DNA from: Terracoccus sp. 273MFTsu3.1
GTDB lineage: Bacteria; Actinomycetota; Actinomycetes; Actinomycetales; Dermatophilaceae
DNA length: 64,000 nt
Assembly: GCF_000383675.1 (NCBI RefSeq)
Contig: NZ_KB911830.1
Coordinates: 1-64,000, forward strand
Direction of reading: 5' to 3'
Part shown: positions 9,753 to 19,970 of the stretch, piece after piece
Layout: every line of letters starts with the position of its first letter
How positions within the stretch are numbered: position 1 is the stretch's first letter
Made by a program: the position numbers and the translations under genes
Notes under the pieces: model-generated
Databases searched by the model: none
The model's input: the letters and a program-made list of their open reading frames with translations, nothing else
What the model was told of the DNA's origin: nothing

Positions 9753-10692
9753 TTGACGGATCCCGTGGTGAGGCCACCGACCAGCTGACGCTGGAAGGCG
9801 AGGTAGAGCAGCATGACGGGGATCGAGCCGAGCAGCGCGCCGGCCGTGAACCGCCCGAAGAGGGTGTTCGCGTCGTTGCCGAGGGTCATGCCGTAGAGGC
9901 CGACACCGAGCGTCTGGTTGTCGACGTCGGTGAGGAAGACGCTCGCCAGCATGAACTCGCCGTAGAGGCCGACGAAGACGAGCATGAAGACCGTCACGAG
10001 GATCGGCATGACCAGGCGCAGGGTCATCGTGAAGAAGATCCGCGCGTGGCTCGCGCCGTCGACGATCGCCGCCTCGTCGAGCTCGCGTGGCACGGTGTCG
10101 AAGTAGCCCTTGAGGAGCCAGACGTTGGCCCCGAGCGCGCCGCCGAGGTAGGCGAGGATCAGGCCGGTGACCGTGTTGAGGCCGAGCGCCGGAAGCACGT
10201 CACCGATGGCCGCGAAGATGATGTACGTCGCGACGATGGCGAGCAGCGCCGGGAAGAAGGTCGTCAGCAGCAGGAACATCATGCCGCCGCGACGGCCCTT
10301 GAATCGCAGGCGCGAGAAGGCGAAGGCCGCACACGCACCGAGGAAGACCGCCCCGAGCGCCCCGACGAACGAGATGATCATCGAGTTCTTGTACCAGGTC
10401 CAGAACGGCCGAGAGCTGTCGTTGAAGAGGTCGGTGAAGTTCTTCGTCGAGAAGCCCGAGGGCCACAGGCTCGCCGTGTTGAGCGTCCCGCTGGGGTTCG
10501 TCGCGGCCGAGTAGATGAAGAGGATCGGGAAGAGCGCCCACATCAGGGCGAGGATGCCCAGGGCGTGGCGCCACCACACCGAGCCGCCGAGACCCCCGCG
10601 CTTGGGCGAGACCGGCGTGCTGGCTCCGGTCTCCTCCTCGATGCGGGTGTCCATGCGCGGGTCGGCAGGGACGGGAGCGTTGACGGTCGCCA

Positions 10693-10693
<1 letters not shown>
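9749..10693 (-). CDS. Sugar ABC transporter permease, MalG type
   Basis: This 314-residue permease has six predicted membrane spans after a hydrophilic N-terminus of about 35 residues. The EAA loop reads ELDEAAIVDGASHARIFFTMTLRLVMP, which docks the ATPase. It pairs with the adjacent MalF-type permease. Its start overlaps the malF stop (TGATG), so the two are translated in a coupled way and probably in equal amount. Confidence 0.93.
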
Positions 10694-12237
<1,544 letters not shown>

Positions 12238-12335
12238 GTGACACGTCCTTTTGCGCCGACCCGGCGCCGTTGCCGTAGGTGCACGAAGGGGAGCCCTCGC
12301 GGAGCTCCCCGATGGCCCGTGCCCGGGCCGGGACC

Positions 12336-12364
12336 CCGGGGTCCGTCCTTGGGACGGACCCCGG
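12336..12364 (-). terminator. Hairpin between binding protein and permease genes (attenuator)
   Basis: CCGGGGTCCGTCC (12336-12348) and GGACGGACCCCGG (12352-12364) form a perfect 13-bp stem with a 3-nt loop just after the malE-type stop. Such hairpins commonly let binding protein be made in excess over permeases by partial termination or by protecting the upstream mRNA. A second smaller inverted repeat (GGGGAG/CTCCCC) lies at about 12288-12310. Confidence 0.75.
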
Positions 12365-12387
12365 AAACCCTTGTCAGACTAAGGAGC

Positions 12388-13710
12388 TCAGCCCTTGGCG
12401 ATGTTCGCCGTGATCTCCTTGGCAGCAGCGTCGAGACGCTCCTTGGCGCCGGCCTTGCCGGCGATGATGTCGGCGGTCGCCTGGCCGAAGGGGCCCCAGA
12501 CCGAGTTCATCGCGGGGATGTTCGGCATCGGCGAGCCGTCGACGCCGGCCTCGTACCACGCCTTGACGTCGGGGTCGCTCGCGGCGACCTCGGCGTAGGC
12601 CTCCTTGAGGGCCGGCGGGCGCTTGCCAACCTCGAAGAGGGCCAGCTGGACGTCCTTGCGCGGGATGTAGTTCGTGACGAACTCCTGCGCGAGAGCGGCG
12701 TTCTTGGCCTTGCTCGAGACGTAGAACATCTGGACACCGAGGAACGGGCGCATGGCGCCGCCACCGGTGAGGCTCGGCAGCGGGGCGATGCCGTAGTTGA
12801 TGCCGGCTTCCTTCGCCTTGGCGACGCTCCACGGGCCGGAGATCATGAACGGGGCGGCCTTCGTGTCGAAGAGCGCGTCCTGGTTCGTGTCGTCGACGTT
12901 GGTCGAGAGGACCTTCTTCTTGCCGAGCTCGGCGAGGACGTCACCACCCTTGACCGAGTCGGGGGTGTTGACGATGACCTTGTTCGGGTCGTAGTCGCCG
13001 TTGGGCTTGATGGCGAAGATGCCGCCCTCGGGGAACGCCGAGAGGTACGGGTAGGCGAAGTACGCGTTGCCGACCTTGGAGACGAACTGGCTGAGGACCT
13101 GCTTGGCCTTGCCCTCCTTGACGAGCTTCTCGCCGGTGGCGACGAGCTCGTCCATGGTCTTGGGCGGGTTCGGGACGAGGTCCTTGTTGTACATGAGGCC
13201 GATGTTCTCGACGGCGTAGGGCACGCCGTAGGACTGGCCGTTGAACTTCGTGGCCTCGATCGCCTTCGGCAGGAACTTCGCCGCGACGTCGGAGCTGAGG
13301 TTGACCGGGGCGACCGTCGAGTTCTGGACGAGCTCGCCGAGCCAGTCGTGGGCACCGACGATGACGTCGGGGCCCTTGCCGACCTTGGTCGCGTCCTTGA
13401 ACTGGGCGCGGGTGTCGGTCGAGATCTGGACCTTGACGGTCACACCGTTCTCGGCGGCGAACTGGTCGGCGTACTTCTGGACGGCCTTCGAGCGGTCGGC
13501 GTCGGTCCAGATGACGAGGTCGACGTTGGCGTCACGGACGGGAGCAGCGGTGCCGCTCGGCGTCTCCGGGACACCTGTGGTCGTCGCGGCCTTGCTCGTG
13601 CCGGCGGCGCCGGTGTCGGACGGGGTGGTGGGGCTGGACCCACCGCAGGCGCTGAGGGCCAGGGCGGCAACACCCGTGACGGCAGCAGCGCCGAGCGCAC
13701 GCTTGTGCAT
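12388..13710 (-). CDS. Sugar-binding lipoprotein, MalE type
   Basis: This extracellular solute-binding protein (family 1) should capture malto-oligosaccharides and deliver them to the two permeases. I chose ATG 13710 because AAAGGAG lies just upstream; it gives MHKRALGAAAVTGVAALALSAC, a textbook lipoprotein signal with lipobox LSAC. The mature part (about 420 residues) has the binding-protein fold, with a low-complexity Ser/Thr/Ala linker after the lipid-modified Cys. It is first in the operon, downstream of TTGC-type repeats that are candidate operators. Confidence 0.93.
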   Translation of the reverse strand: MHKRALGAAAVTGVAALALSACGGSSPTTPSDTGAAGTSKAATTTGVPETPSGTAAPVRDANVDLVIWTDADRSKAVQKYADQFAAENGVTVKVQISTDTRAQFKDATKVGKGPDVIVGAHDWLGELVQNSTVAPVNLSSDVAAKFLPKAIEATKFNGQSYGVPYAVENIGLMYNKDLVPNPPKTMDELVATGEKLVKEGKAKQVLSQFVSKVGNAYFAYPYLSAFPEGGIFAIKPNGDYDPNKVIVNTPDSVKGGDVLAELGKKKVLSTNVDDTNQDALFDTKAAPFMISGPWSVAKAKEAGINYGIAPLPSLTGGGAMRPFLGVQMFYVSSKAKNAALAQEFVTNYIPRKDVQLALFEVGKRPPALKEAYAEVAASDPDVKAWYEAGVDGSPMPNIPAMNSVWGPFGQATADIIAGKAGAKERLDAAAKEITANIAKG

Positions 13711-13772
13711 GGATTCTCCTTTGAAGCCAGGTGGCACACGCCGCCACCGGTGCCCCGGAATCTAGCAAGAAG

Positions 13773-13812
13773 TTGCAGAGAGCGGGAACCCGCTTGCTGC
13801 AATTTTTTGCAA
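13773..13812. promoter_or_regulatory. Candidate LacI-type operators in the divergent sugar-locus promoter
   Basis: Between the divergent binding-protein and ATPase genes sits TTGCAG (13773) facing CTGCAA (13797-13802), with inner GCGGG-AA-CCCGC, followed directly by TTTTTTGCAAC. On the minus strand this reads TTGCAA ... TTGCAGCAA. LacI-family regulators of actinobacterial sugar operons bind TTGC-containing repeats, so this is the likely site for the regulator at 6851-7864. Promoter elements were not resolved. Confidence 0.6.
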
Positions 13813-14036
13813 CGTTCTGGACACATCCCTGAGTCGACCCAAGGAGGCCGGTGCCGGGGCCGGGTCGCGACCCCCTTGGCGTGCCCGTTCCTCACCCACG
13901 GCGACCCGCCCGCGGGCGAGGGGTGGTCAACGTGCCGGGAGTGGGACATGATGTCGATGCCTGCTCACCCGGGCAGGCACACCTTTACAACGGATCGTCC
14001 GGCACGTTCCTGCCGGTGAAGGAAGGCAATGAAGCC

Positions 14037-15140
14037 ATGGCAACAGTGACGTTCGACAACGCGACGAGGCAGTACCCCGGGAACCCGATTCCCTCCGTCG
14101 ACAAGCTCAACATCGAGATCGCGGACGGGGAGTTCCTCGTCCTGGTCGGCCCCTCCGGGTGTGGCAAGTCCACCTCCCTGCGCATGCTCGCCGGCCTCGA
14201 GGAGGTCAACGGCGGACGCATCCTCATCGGTGACCGCGACGTGACGAACCTGTCCCCCAAGGACCGCGACGTCGCGATGGTCTTCCAGAACTACGCGCTC
14301 TACCCGCACATGACGGTCGCCGACAACATGGGCTTCGCGCTCAAGATCGCCGGCGTCGACAAGGCGGAGATCCGCAAGCGCGTCGAGGAGGCCGCCAAGA
14401 TCCTCGACCTGACGCCGTACCTCGACCGCAAGCCGAAGGCTCTCTCCGGTGGCCAGCGCCAGCGCGTCGCGATGGGTCGCGCGATCGTGCGCTCCCCCCA
14501 GGTCTTCCTCATGGACGAGCCGCTGTCCAACCTCGACGCCAAGCTCCGCGTCCAGACCCGCACGCAGATCGCCTCGCTCCAGCGCCGCCTCGGCGTCACG
14601 ACGGTCTACGTCACGCACGACCAGGTGGAGGCCATGACGATGGGTGACCGCGTCGCGGTGCTCAAGGACGGCATCCTCCAGCAGTGCGACAGCCCGCGCC
14701 GCATGTACGACCACCCGGCCAACGTGTTCGTCGCCGGCTTCATCGGCTCGCCCGCCATGAACCTCATGGAGGTGCCGGTCACCGACGGCGGCGTCGACCT
14801 GCACGGCCACACGGTCCCCGTGGCGCGTGAGGACCTCGCCAACGTCGGCAAGAACGTCACGCTCGGTGTTCGTCCCGAGGACCTCGAGCTGTCGTCCGAC
14901 CAGTCGGGCATCCCCGTCACGGTCGACGTCGTCGAGGAGCTCGGCGCCGACGCCTACATCTACGGCTCCACCGAGCAGAAGCTGCTCGAGGCCACCGGCG
15001 AGAACGCCGGCGCCGTGCCGTTCATCGCCCGCGTCGACGGTCGTCGCCCCCCGGAGAAGGGCGACAAGATCTACCTCAAGCCGAAGTCCGGCCACGTGCA
15101 CGTCTTCAACGCCGAGTCGGGGCTGCGCGTCGGCGACTGA
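14037..15140 (+). CDS. Sugar ABC transporter ATPase, MsiK/UgpC type
   Basis: This 367-residue ATPase energises the sugar importer. Walker [10 protein letters not shown], signature LSGGQRQRVAMGR, Walker B VFLMDEPLSNLDAK and switch TVYVTHDQ are intact, and a C-terminal OB/TOBE region follows from about residue 240. ATG 14037 has GGAAGG upstream. It is divergent from the importer operon and shares its regulatory region. In Streptomyces the equivalent MsiK serves several sugar importers and lies elsewhere, so this copy may be dedicated or shared; the sequence cannot decide. Confidence 0.93.
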   Translation: MATVTFDNATRQYPGNPIPSVDKLNIEIADGEFLVLVGPSGCGKSTSLRMLAGLEEVNGGRILIGDRDVTNLSPKDRDVAMVFQNYALYPHMTVADNMGFALKIAGVDKAEIRKRVEEAAKILDLTPYLDRKPKALSGGQRQRVAMGRAIVRSPQVFLMDEPLSNLDAKLRVQTRTQIASLQRRLGVTTVYVTHDQVEAMTMGDRVAVLKDGILQQCDSPRRMYDHPANVFVAGFIGSPAMNLMEVPVTDGGVDLHGHTVPVAREDLANVGKNVTLGVRPEDLELSSDQSGIPVTVDVVEELGADAYIYGSTEQKLLEATGENAGAVPFIARVDGRRPPEKGDKIYLKPKSGHVHVFNAESGLRVGD

Positions 15141-15167
15141 GCCACTCGCGTACCACCGCATCACGCC

Positions 15168-15202
15168 GCTGGGCCGGCACCCTTCTCGGGTGCCGGCCCA
15201 GC
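15168..15202 (+). terminator. Terminator after the ATPase gene
   Basis: GCTGGGCCGGCACCC and GGGTGCCGGCCCAGC form a perfect 15-bp stem with loop TTCTC, 28 nt past the stop. Confidence 0.85.
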
Positions 15203-15267
15203 GCCGTTGTGGCGCAAGGCTCGACAACATCCGTCACCCGGACCTCGGCAAGCCCTAGGCTCCGCGT

Positions 15268-15927
15268 GTGACCAAGTCGACGATCGGGCGGTACTGGCAC
15301 GTCGTGACGCTCGTCGTCGCGGTCTTCGCGCTCGTCTTCCAGCTCTACCTCGTGGCCACGGGCGAGAACATCCTCGACTCGAGTGCGGTGACGACCCCCC
15401 GGCCCGAGCAGGTGCGCCGCTTCTTCTCCTACTTCACGATCCAGGCCAACTTCCTCGTCGCGGTCTCGACGTTCCTCATCGTGCGCGGACGCACCGAGTC
15501 GCAGGTCTTCCGTGTCGTCCGCCTCGCGTCGCTGGTCGGGATCACGGTGACCGGCATCGTCGCGGCCATCGCGCTCCCCCCGTCGCCGAGCTACACGACG
15601 GGCTCTCTCGTCTGCGACCGGCTCCTCCACATCGTCGTGCCGGTCCTCACCTTCGTCGGATGGGCCGTCTTCGGCCCGCGCGGCACGGTCGCGCGCGAGG
15701 ACCTGCTGCCCTCGCTCATCTGGCCGGTCCTCTGGCTCGTGGCCACCCTCGCCCTCGGACCGCTGGTCGACTGGTACCCCTACCCCTTCCTCAACGTCGG
15801 CTCCATCGGACTGGGCCGCACCCTGCTCAACTGCGCCGCCATCGCCCTCCTCTTCCTGGCGTTGGCCGCTCTTGCGCTCTGGGCTGATCGACGCCTGTCG
15901 CGCGACCGTGCCACGATGAACGCGTGA
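15268..15927 (+). CDS. Pr6Pr-family integral membrane protein
   Basis: This 219-residue protein has six predicted membrane spans. The pattern, with FFSYFTIQANFLV near residue 50 and DWYPYPFLNV in the last third, matches the widespread actinobacterial Pr6Pr membrane family, whose function is unknown. GTG start. Its stop overlaps the start of the DUF4032 gene by 4 bp (GTGA), so the two are translated together; whether they work together is inference. Confidence 0.75.
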   Translation: MTKSTIGRYWHVVTLVVAVFALVFQLYLVATGENILDSSAVTTPRPEQVRRFFSYFTIQANFLVAVSTFLIVRGRTESQVFRVVRLASLVGITVTGIVAAIALPPSPSYTTGSLVCDRLLHIVVPVLTFVGWAVFGPRGTVAREDLLPSLIWPVLWLVATLALGPLVDWYPYPFLNVGSIGLGRTLLNCAAIALLFLALAALALWADRRLSRDRATMNA

Positions 15928-17168
15928 CGCTCGAGATCACCACCGCCAGGCCCGAGTCCGCCCTGCTCGACCTGCCGTGGTCGACACCGCTGGAGGAGTG
16001 GCCCGAGAGCTACCTCGCCGCGCTCCCCCGTGGCATCTCGCGTCACGTCGTGCGCTTCGTCAAGCTCGGGCCGCGGGTCCTCGCCGTCAAGGAGATCAAG
16101 GACGACATCGCCGACCGCGAGTACGCCATGCTGCGCAACCTGCGTCGCCTCGACGTGCCGTCGGTCGAGCCGTTCGGTGTCGTCCACGGTCGCACGGCGG
16201 CCGACGGGGAGCCGCTCGACGCCTGCCTCATCACGCGCCACCTGCAGTTCTCCCTCCCCTACCGCGCCCTGTACAGCCAGAACCTCCGCCCCGACACGGC
16301 CGTACGCCTCATGGACGCCCTGGCCGTCCTGCTCGTGCGCCTGCACCTCGAGGGCTTCTGGTGGGGCGACGTGTCGCTCTCCAACACGCTCTTCCGTCGT
16401 GACGCGGGCGCCTTCGCCGCCTACCTCGTCGACGCCGAGACCGGTGAGCTGCACGCACGGTTGTCCGACGGGCAGCGCGAGCACGACCTCGACATCGCCC
16501 GGGTCAACATCGCCGGCGAGCTCATGGACCTCGCGGCCGGGGGCTTCCTCGAGGAGCACGCCGACCCGTTCGAGGTGTCCGCGTCGGTCATCGAGCGCTA
16601 CCACACGCTGTGGAACGCCCTCACCGGCACGGAGCGCTTCGAGGTCGGCGACCGCTGGCGGGTCGACGAGCGCATCCGGCGCCTCAACGAGCTCGGCTTC
16701 GACGTCGACGAGCTGTCGATGACGACCGACATCGGGGGCACCGAGATCGTCATCACCCCGAAGGTCGTCGACGCGGGCCACCACTCCCGCCGCCTGCTGC
16801 GCCTGACCGGCCTCGACGTCGGCGAGAACCAGGCCCGCCGCCTGCTCAACGACCTCGACGCGTACGCCGCGGCGACCGACCGCCAGGGCGACGACGAGGA
16901 GATCGTCGCGCACGACTGGCTCGCCAAGATCTACGAGCCGGTGACGCGTGCCGTGCCGCGCGAGCTGACCGGCCGCCTCGAGCCGGCCGAGATCTTCCAC
17001 GAGGTGCTCGAGCACCGCTGGTACATGAGCGAGCGCGCCGGGCACGACACCCCCATCGAGGACGCGCTGCGCGACTACGTCGCGACGGTCCTGCCGGCCA
17101 AGCCGGAGGAGAAGGCGGTGCTCGGCGTCGACACCGAGGAGATGCCCGTCATCAGCCGCTTCGACTGA
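15924..17168 (+). CDS. DUF4032 protein with kinase-like N-terminal domain
   Basis: The protein has 414 residues. The N-terminal half resembles the LPS-kinase/ABC1-like fold: VLAVKEIKDD (Lys), REYAMLRNLRRL, LHLEGFWWGDVSLSNTLFR (catalytic-loop-like D and N) and YLVDAETGE (DFG-like). The C-terminal half is the actinobacterial DUF4032 region. Substrate and partners are unknown. It is translationally coupled to the Pr6Pr membrane protein. Confidence 0.8.
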   Translation: MTLEITTARPESALLDLPWSTPLEEWPESYLAALPRGISRHVVRFVKLGPRVLAVKEIKDDIADREYAMLRNLRRLDVPSVEPFGVVHGRTAADGEPLDACLITRHLQFSLPYRALYSQNLRPDTAVRLMDALAVLLVRLHLEGFWWGDVSLSNTLFRRDAGAFAAYLVDAETGELHARLSDGQREHDLDIARVNIAGELMDLAAGGFLEEHADPFEVSASVIERYHTLWNALTGTERFEVGDRWRVDERIRRLNELGFDVDELSMTTDIGGTEIVITPKVVDAGHHSRRLLRLTGLDVGENQARRLLNDLDAYAAATDRQGDDEEIVAHDWLAKIYEPVTRAVPRELTGRLEPAEIFHEVLEHRWYMSERAGHDTPIEDALRDYVATVLPAKPEEKAVLGVDTEEMPVISRFD

Positions 17169-17180
17169 GGACGTATGCCG

Positions 17181-17708
17181 TCAGTCCTCGACCGCGCCCG
17201 TCGCGAGGTCGTCGGCCGGGCCCGAGAGGATCTGGCCGAAGAGGACGACGATCCAGAGCAGGAACGTCACGACGTGGACGGCCGTGCACCACAGGCAGAT
17301 CGCGTGGATGCGGTAGAGCTCGGCCCACACGAGGTAGAGCGCCATGCCGAGGCCGATGGTGAGCCAGGCGAGGCGGACGGCGTCGAGCCACGGCTCGGGA
17401 CGCCGCCAGACCGACGGCAGGCACAAGCCGAGGGTCACGACGAAGAAGACGAGACCGAGCAGCGCCACGGGCACACCCATGAAGGTGCTCCACGCGCTCG
17501 TCGTCACCTTGGCGCAGTCGACGACGCCGCCGATGCTGCAGGCGAGGGTCGCGTTGGCGGTGAAGTGCTCGAACGTCAGGTAGACCGAGACGACGAGCCC
17601 GACGACGGCGAGACCGGCCGACACCGGGGCGAGCCACCCGGGCCGGACCCGGCCCGCACGGACCGGGGCACCGTCGACCGTCGTCACGTCGTCACGCTGC
17701 GGGCTCAC
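17181..17708 (-). CDS. VKOR-family membrane oxidoreductase
   Basis: This 175-residue protein has four to five membrane spans. It carries both VKOR cysteine pairs: C57-C65 in CSIGGVVDC (shuttle pair) and C138-C141 in CLWC (active site next to quinone). VKOR proteins replace DsbB in actinobacteria, passing electrons from an external thioredoxin-like oxidant to menaquinone to form disulfides in secreted proteins. It lies 7 bp after a membrane-anchored DUF929 gene with a CxxC, its likely partner. GTG start. Confidence 0.93.
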   Translation of the reverse strand: MSPQRDDVTTVDGAPVRAGRVRPGWLAPVSAGLAVVGLVVSVYLTFEHFTANATLACSIGGVVDCAKVTTSAWSTFMGVPVALLGLVFFVVTLGLCLPSVWRRPEPWLDAVRLAWLTIGLGMALYLVWAELYRIHAICLWCTAVHVVTFLLWIVVLFGQILSGPADDLATGAVED

Positions 17709-17715
17709 GCCGACG

Positions 17716-18567
17716 TCACCGCTTGAGCAGCACGGAGGCGGAGGCCACGCCCTGGCTCGTGCAGACGTTGGCGGGCTGGCCCTTGGTCTGGTCGCAGATC
17801 TGGGCGGTGATCATGTTGATGGCCGGCGTCACGGTCTTGCCGATGTCGGACGTCGGGTCCTGGATGCCGGCGATGATCTGGTCGTAGGTCTTGCCCTCGA
17901 AGGCGTTGGCGTCGACCGTCGCGCCGTCGGTGGCGTGGGTGCCGCCGTACGTGATCCACGGGATGCCGCCGCCGGGGTTGAACTTCTGGAAGAGCGCGAG
18001 GTTCTCGCCCTCGAGGGGCTGTAGCGGCTGCTTGTTGCGGTCCTGGGTCTCGACGGCCTCGAACGCCACGACGTCGCTGGTGTACTTCGCGTCCTTGAAG
18101 GAGAACGTCGGGGTGTTCGGGTGGACGTCGTCGCTCGAGCTCGTCGTCTCGGTGACACCGGTGAAGGTGCCGAAACGGGACAGCGCCCCGATGAGCGCCC
18201 AGCGCTCCATCGCACAGAACGGGCAGTACTCGGCGCCGATGTAGAGCACCTTCGGCTTGCCGTCCTGGGTCAGCGCCGTGCCGCCCTGGAGCTTGGCGGG
18301 GGCCTGCTCCGGCGTCGGCGCGGGAGCCTGGTCGAAGAGGGACGCCGGCAGCTTCTCGAGGGTGGCCAGGGCGGCCGCCCCGCCGCTGGCGGCAGGCGCG
18401 TCCTTGGGCCGGTTGGAGATGACGATCCCCAGGACGACCGCGATCACGACGACGACCACAGCGACCGAGGCGGCGATGACCTGCGTGCGCTGACGGTCCT
18501 TGCGGGCGGCCTCGGCGCGCAGCTGCGCTGCCCTGGCGGCCGTCTCGGCACGGTTGCTCTTCGCCAC
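17716..18567 (-). CDS. DUF929 membrane-anchored thioredoxin-like protein
   Basis: The protein has 283 residues: a charged cytoplasmic N-terminus, one membrane span (about 29-50), then an extracellular DUF929 domain containing GAEYCPFC (Cys115-Cys118), a thioredoxin-like redox motif. It probably serves as the external thiol oxidase, or an oxidase helper, reoxidised by the downstream VKOR. It differs from the usual DsbA-like VKOR partners, so the pairing is a prediction from operon context. Confidence 0.85.
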   Translation of the reverse strand: MAKSNRAETAARAAQLRAEAARKDRQRTQVIAASVAVVVVVIAVVLGIVISNRPKDAPAASGGAAALATLEKLPASLFDQAPAPTPEQAPAKLQGGTALTQDGKPKVLYIGAEYCPFCAMERWALIGALSRFGTFTGVTETTSSSDDVHPNTPTFSFKDAKYTSDVVAFEAVETQDRNKQPLQPLEGENLALFQKFNPGGGIPWITYGGTHATDGATVDANAFEGKTYDQIIAGIQDPTSDIGKTVTPAINMITAQICDQTKGQPANVCTSQGVASASVLLKR

Positions 18568-18641
18568 GAATCTTGTCCTTCGGTCGGTCCCGCTGCGGAG
18601 CCGCAGCGCTCGGGTGCGCGCCCTCGCCGGCAGTCACGGCG

Positions 18642-18658
18642 TACTACAGGGCGTAGTG
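18642..18658. promoter_or_regulatory. ACTAC-N5-GTAGT inverted repeat before the disulfide-bond operon
   Basis: GTACTACAGGGCGTAGTGG holds a perfect 5-bp dyad ACTAC/GTAGT (18643-18647 and 18653-18657), 75 bp upstream of the DUF929 start. The shape suits a dimeric repressor; TACTAC/GTAGTA dyads resemble BlaI/CopY-type operators, but no such regulator gene is nearby. Confidence 0.4.
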
Positions 18659-18856
18659 GAGTTCGACAGCACTCTATCGAGCACCACCTGACCAGCGTCG
18701 GGCGGGCCGTCGGAGTTCCCCGAGCGTATGCCGGACGGTCGCCAGTGGCCGGATCGTGACCTTTCCGGGCGGGCGCGGCAGGGTCGGCAAACGACGGACG
18801 CCGCAGCCGGCGATCGGGAACACTAGGACCCACCGGAGCGGGCAAGGAGTCAGCGG

Positions 18857-19915
18857 GTGGGCCAGCGTTCACGAGTCGGGCAGGCCTGGTTCGCTGCTGC
18901 CACTGGCGTCGCGGCCCTCGTCACGGCGGCGTGCACCTCGACACCGCCCACGCTGCCGACACCCGCGCTCCCCACCTCGACCGGGTCGACCGTGTCATCC
19001 GGCGTCGTCACGCCCACCACGACCAGCGCACTCCCGCTGCCTGGCAAGAGCCACGACTGGATCGTCTACCAGCCGGCCCGTGAGGGGGGCCTGCGCATCG
19101 CCCGGACAGACACCGGTGGCAGCTACTTCCAGGTCGACGGCCCGTCCGGGGCGCTGACGAACCCCGACTGGTCGCCCGACGGCACGTGGATCGTCTTCCG
19201 GAGGGGCGTGGGGAATCGCTCGAGCGTGTGGCGCGCCGACGCCGACGGAGGGCAGGCCAGCTCTCTGCTGCCGTGCAGCGACCCGTGCCTCGTGATGGAC
19301 GACCCGTCGTTCTCGCCCACCGGTGCACAGATCGCCTACGCGTCGATGGACACGGAGGGAGTGGGGACGCTCGAGACCGTCGAGCTCGCGACGGGCCGGC
19401 GCACCGTCATCGCCGCCCCGGCGCGCAACGACGTCTTCGCGCAGCCGAGGTACTCGCCCGACGGCAGGCGGCTCGTGACCGAGCTCGTCCACCGTGACGG
19501 AGGGCGGGACGTGTCACCCGTGACCGGCTCGAGCCTCGTCGTCGTCGACCTCGCGACGACGACCGTCGGCCCGCCGATGGCCGACCCGGCGCTCTTCGCC
19601 GAGCACTCGGACTGGGGAAGCAACGGGCTGATCCTCTTCGACCGCCGACTCGACCCGGCGTCCGAGGCGACCGACGTCTTCACGGTCAAGCCCGACGGGT
19701 CGGGCCTGACCCGGGTGACCCGGCTCGCCGACCGCGGGGGCAGCGCGGGGGAGCCCTCCTTCACGCCGGACGGGCACGTCCTCTTCACCGCTCAGACCTC
19801 CGCGACCGCAGAGTACGAGCTGTGGGTCACCGACCTCGCCGGCCGTCAGAGCCGGCCTGCCGTCCCGGGCGCGACCATCGCCGGGGTGCACGCCCGCATG
19901 GCCAGGGGTGCGTGA
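18857..19915 (+). CDS. TolB/PD40-like beta-propeller lipoprotein
   Basis: The protein has 352 residues. A signal peptide ends with lipobox VTAAC, then comes a Thr/Pro/Ser-rich spacer, then repeated PD40 blades such as NPDWSPDGTWIVF, DPSFSPTGAQIAY, PRYSPDGRRLV and EPSFTPDGHVLF. It is anchored outside the membrane and probably binds a protein or polymer; no catalytic residues are seen. GTG 18857 has AAGGAG 7 nt upstream. Confidence 0.8.
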   Translation: MGQRSRVGQAWFAAATGVAALVTAACTSTPPTLPTPALPTSTGSTVSSGVVTPTTTSALPLPGKSHDWIVYQPAREGGLRIARTDTGGSYFQVDGPSGALTNPDWSPDGTWIVFRRGVGNRSSVWRADADGGQASSLLPCSDPCLVMDDPSFSPTGAQIAYASMDTEGVGTLETVELATGRRTVIAAPARNDVFAQPRYSPDGRRLVTELVHRDGGRDVSPVTGSSLVVVDLATTTVGPPMADPALFAEHSDWGSNGLILFDRRLDPASEATDVFTVKPDGSGLTRVTRLADRGGSAGEPSFTPDGHVLFTAQTSATAEYELWVTDLAGRQSRPAVPGATIAGVHARMARGA

Positions 19916-19926
19916 CTCGCCCGGCC

Positions 19927-19970
19927 CTGACGGCCGTCCGGCAGGGACCCCGCCGGACGGCATACGTCAG
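19927..19970. terminator. Bidirectional hairpin between the lipoprotein gene and rlmB
   Basis: GCCGTCCGGC (19933-19942) pairs perfectly with GCCGGACGGC (19952-19961), flanked by CTGACG/CGTCAG. The right arm contains the octamer CGGCATAC, and the outer arm covers the rlmB stop codon. Confidence 0.75.

Noticed and set aside
17166-17189. Terminator between the DUF4032 and VKOR genes
   Set aside because: GAGGAC/GTCCTC can pair around an octamer copy, but the stem is only 6 bp and covers stop codons on both strands, so it is mentioned only in the octamer finding.
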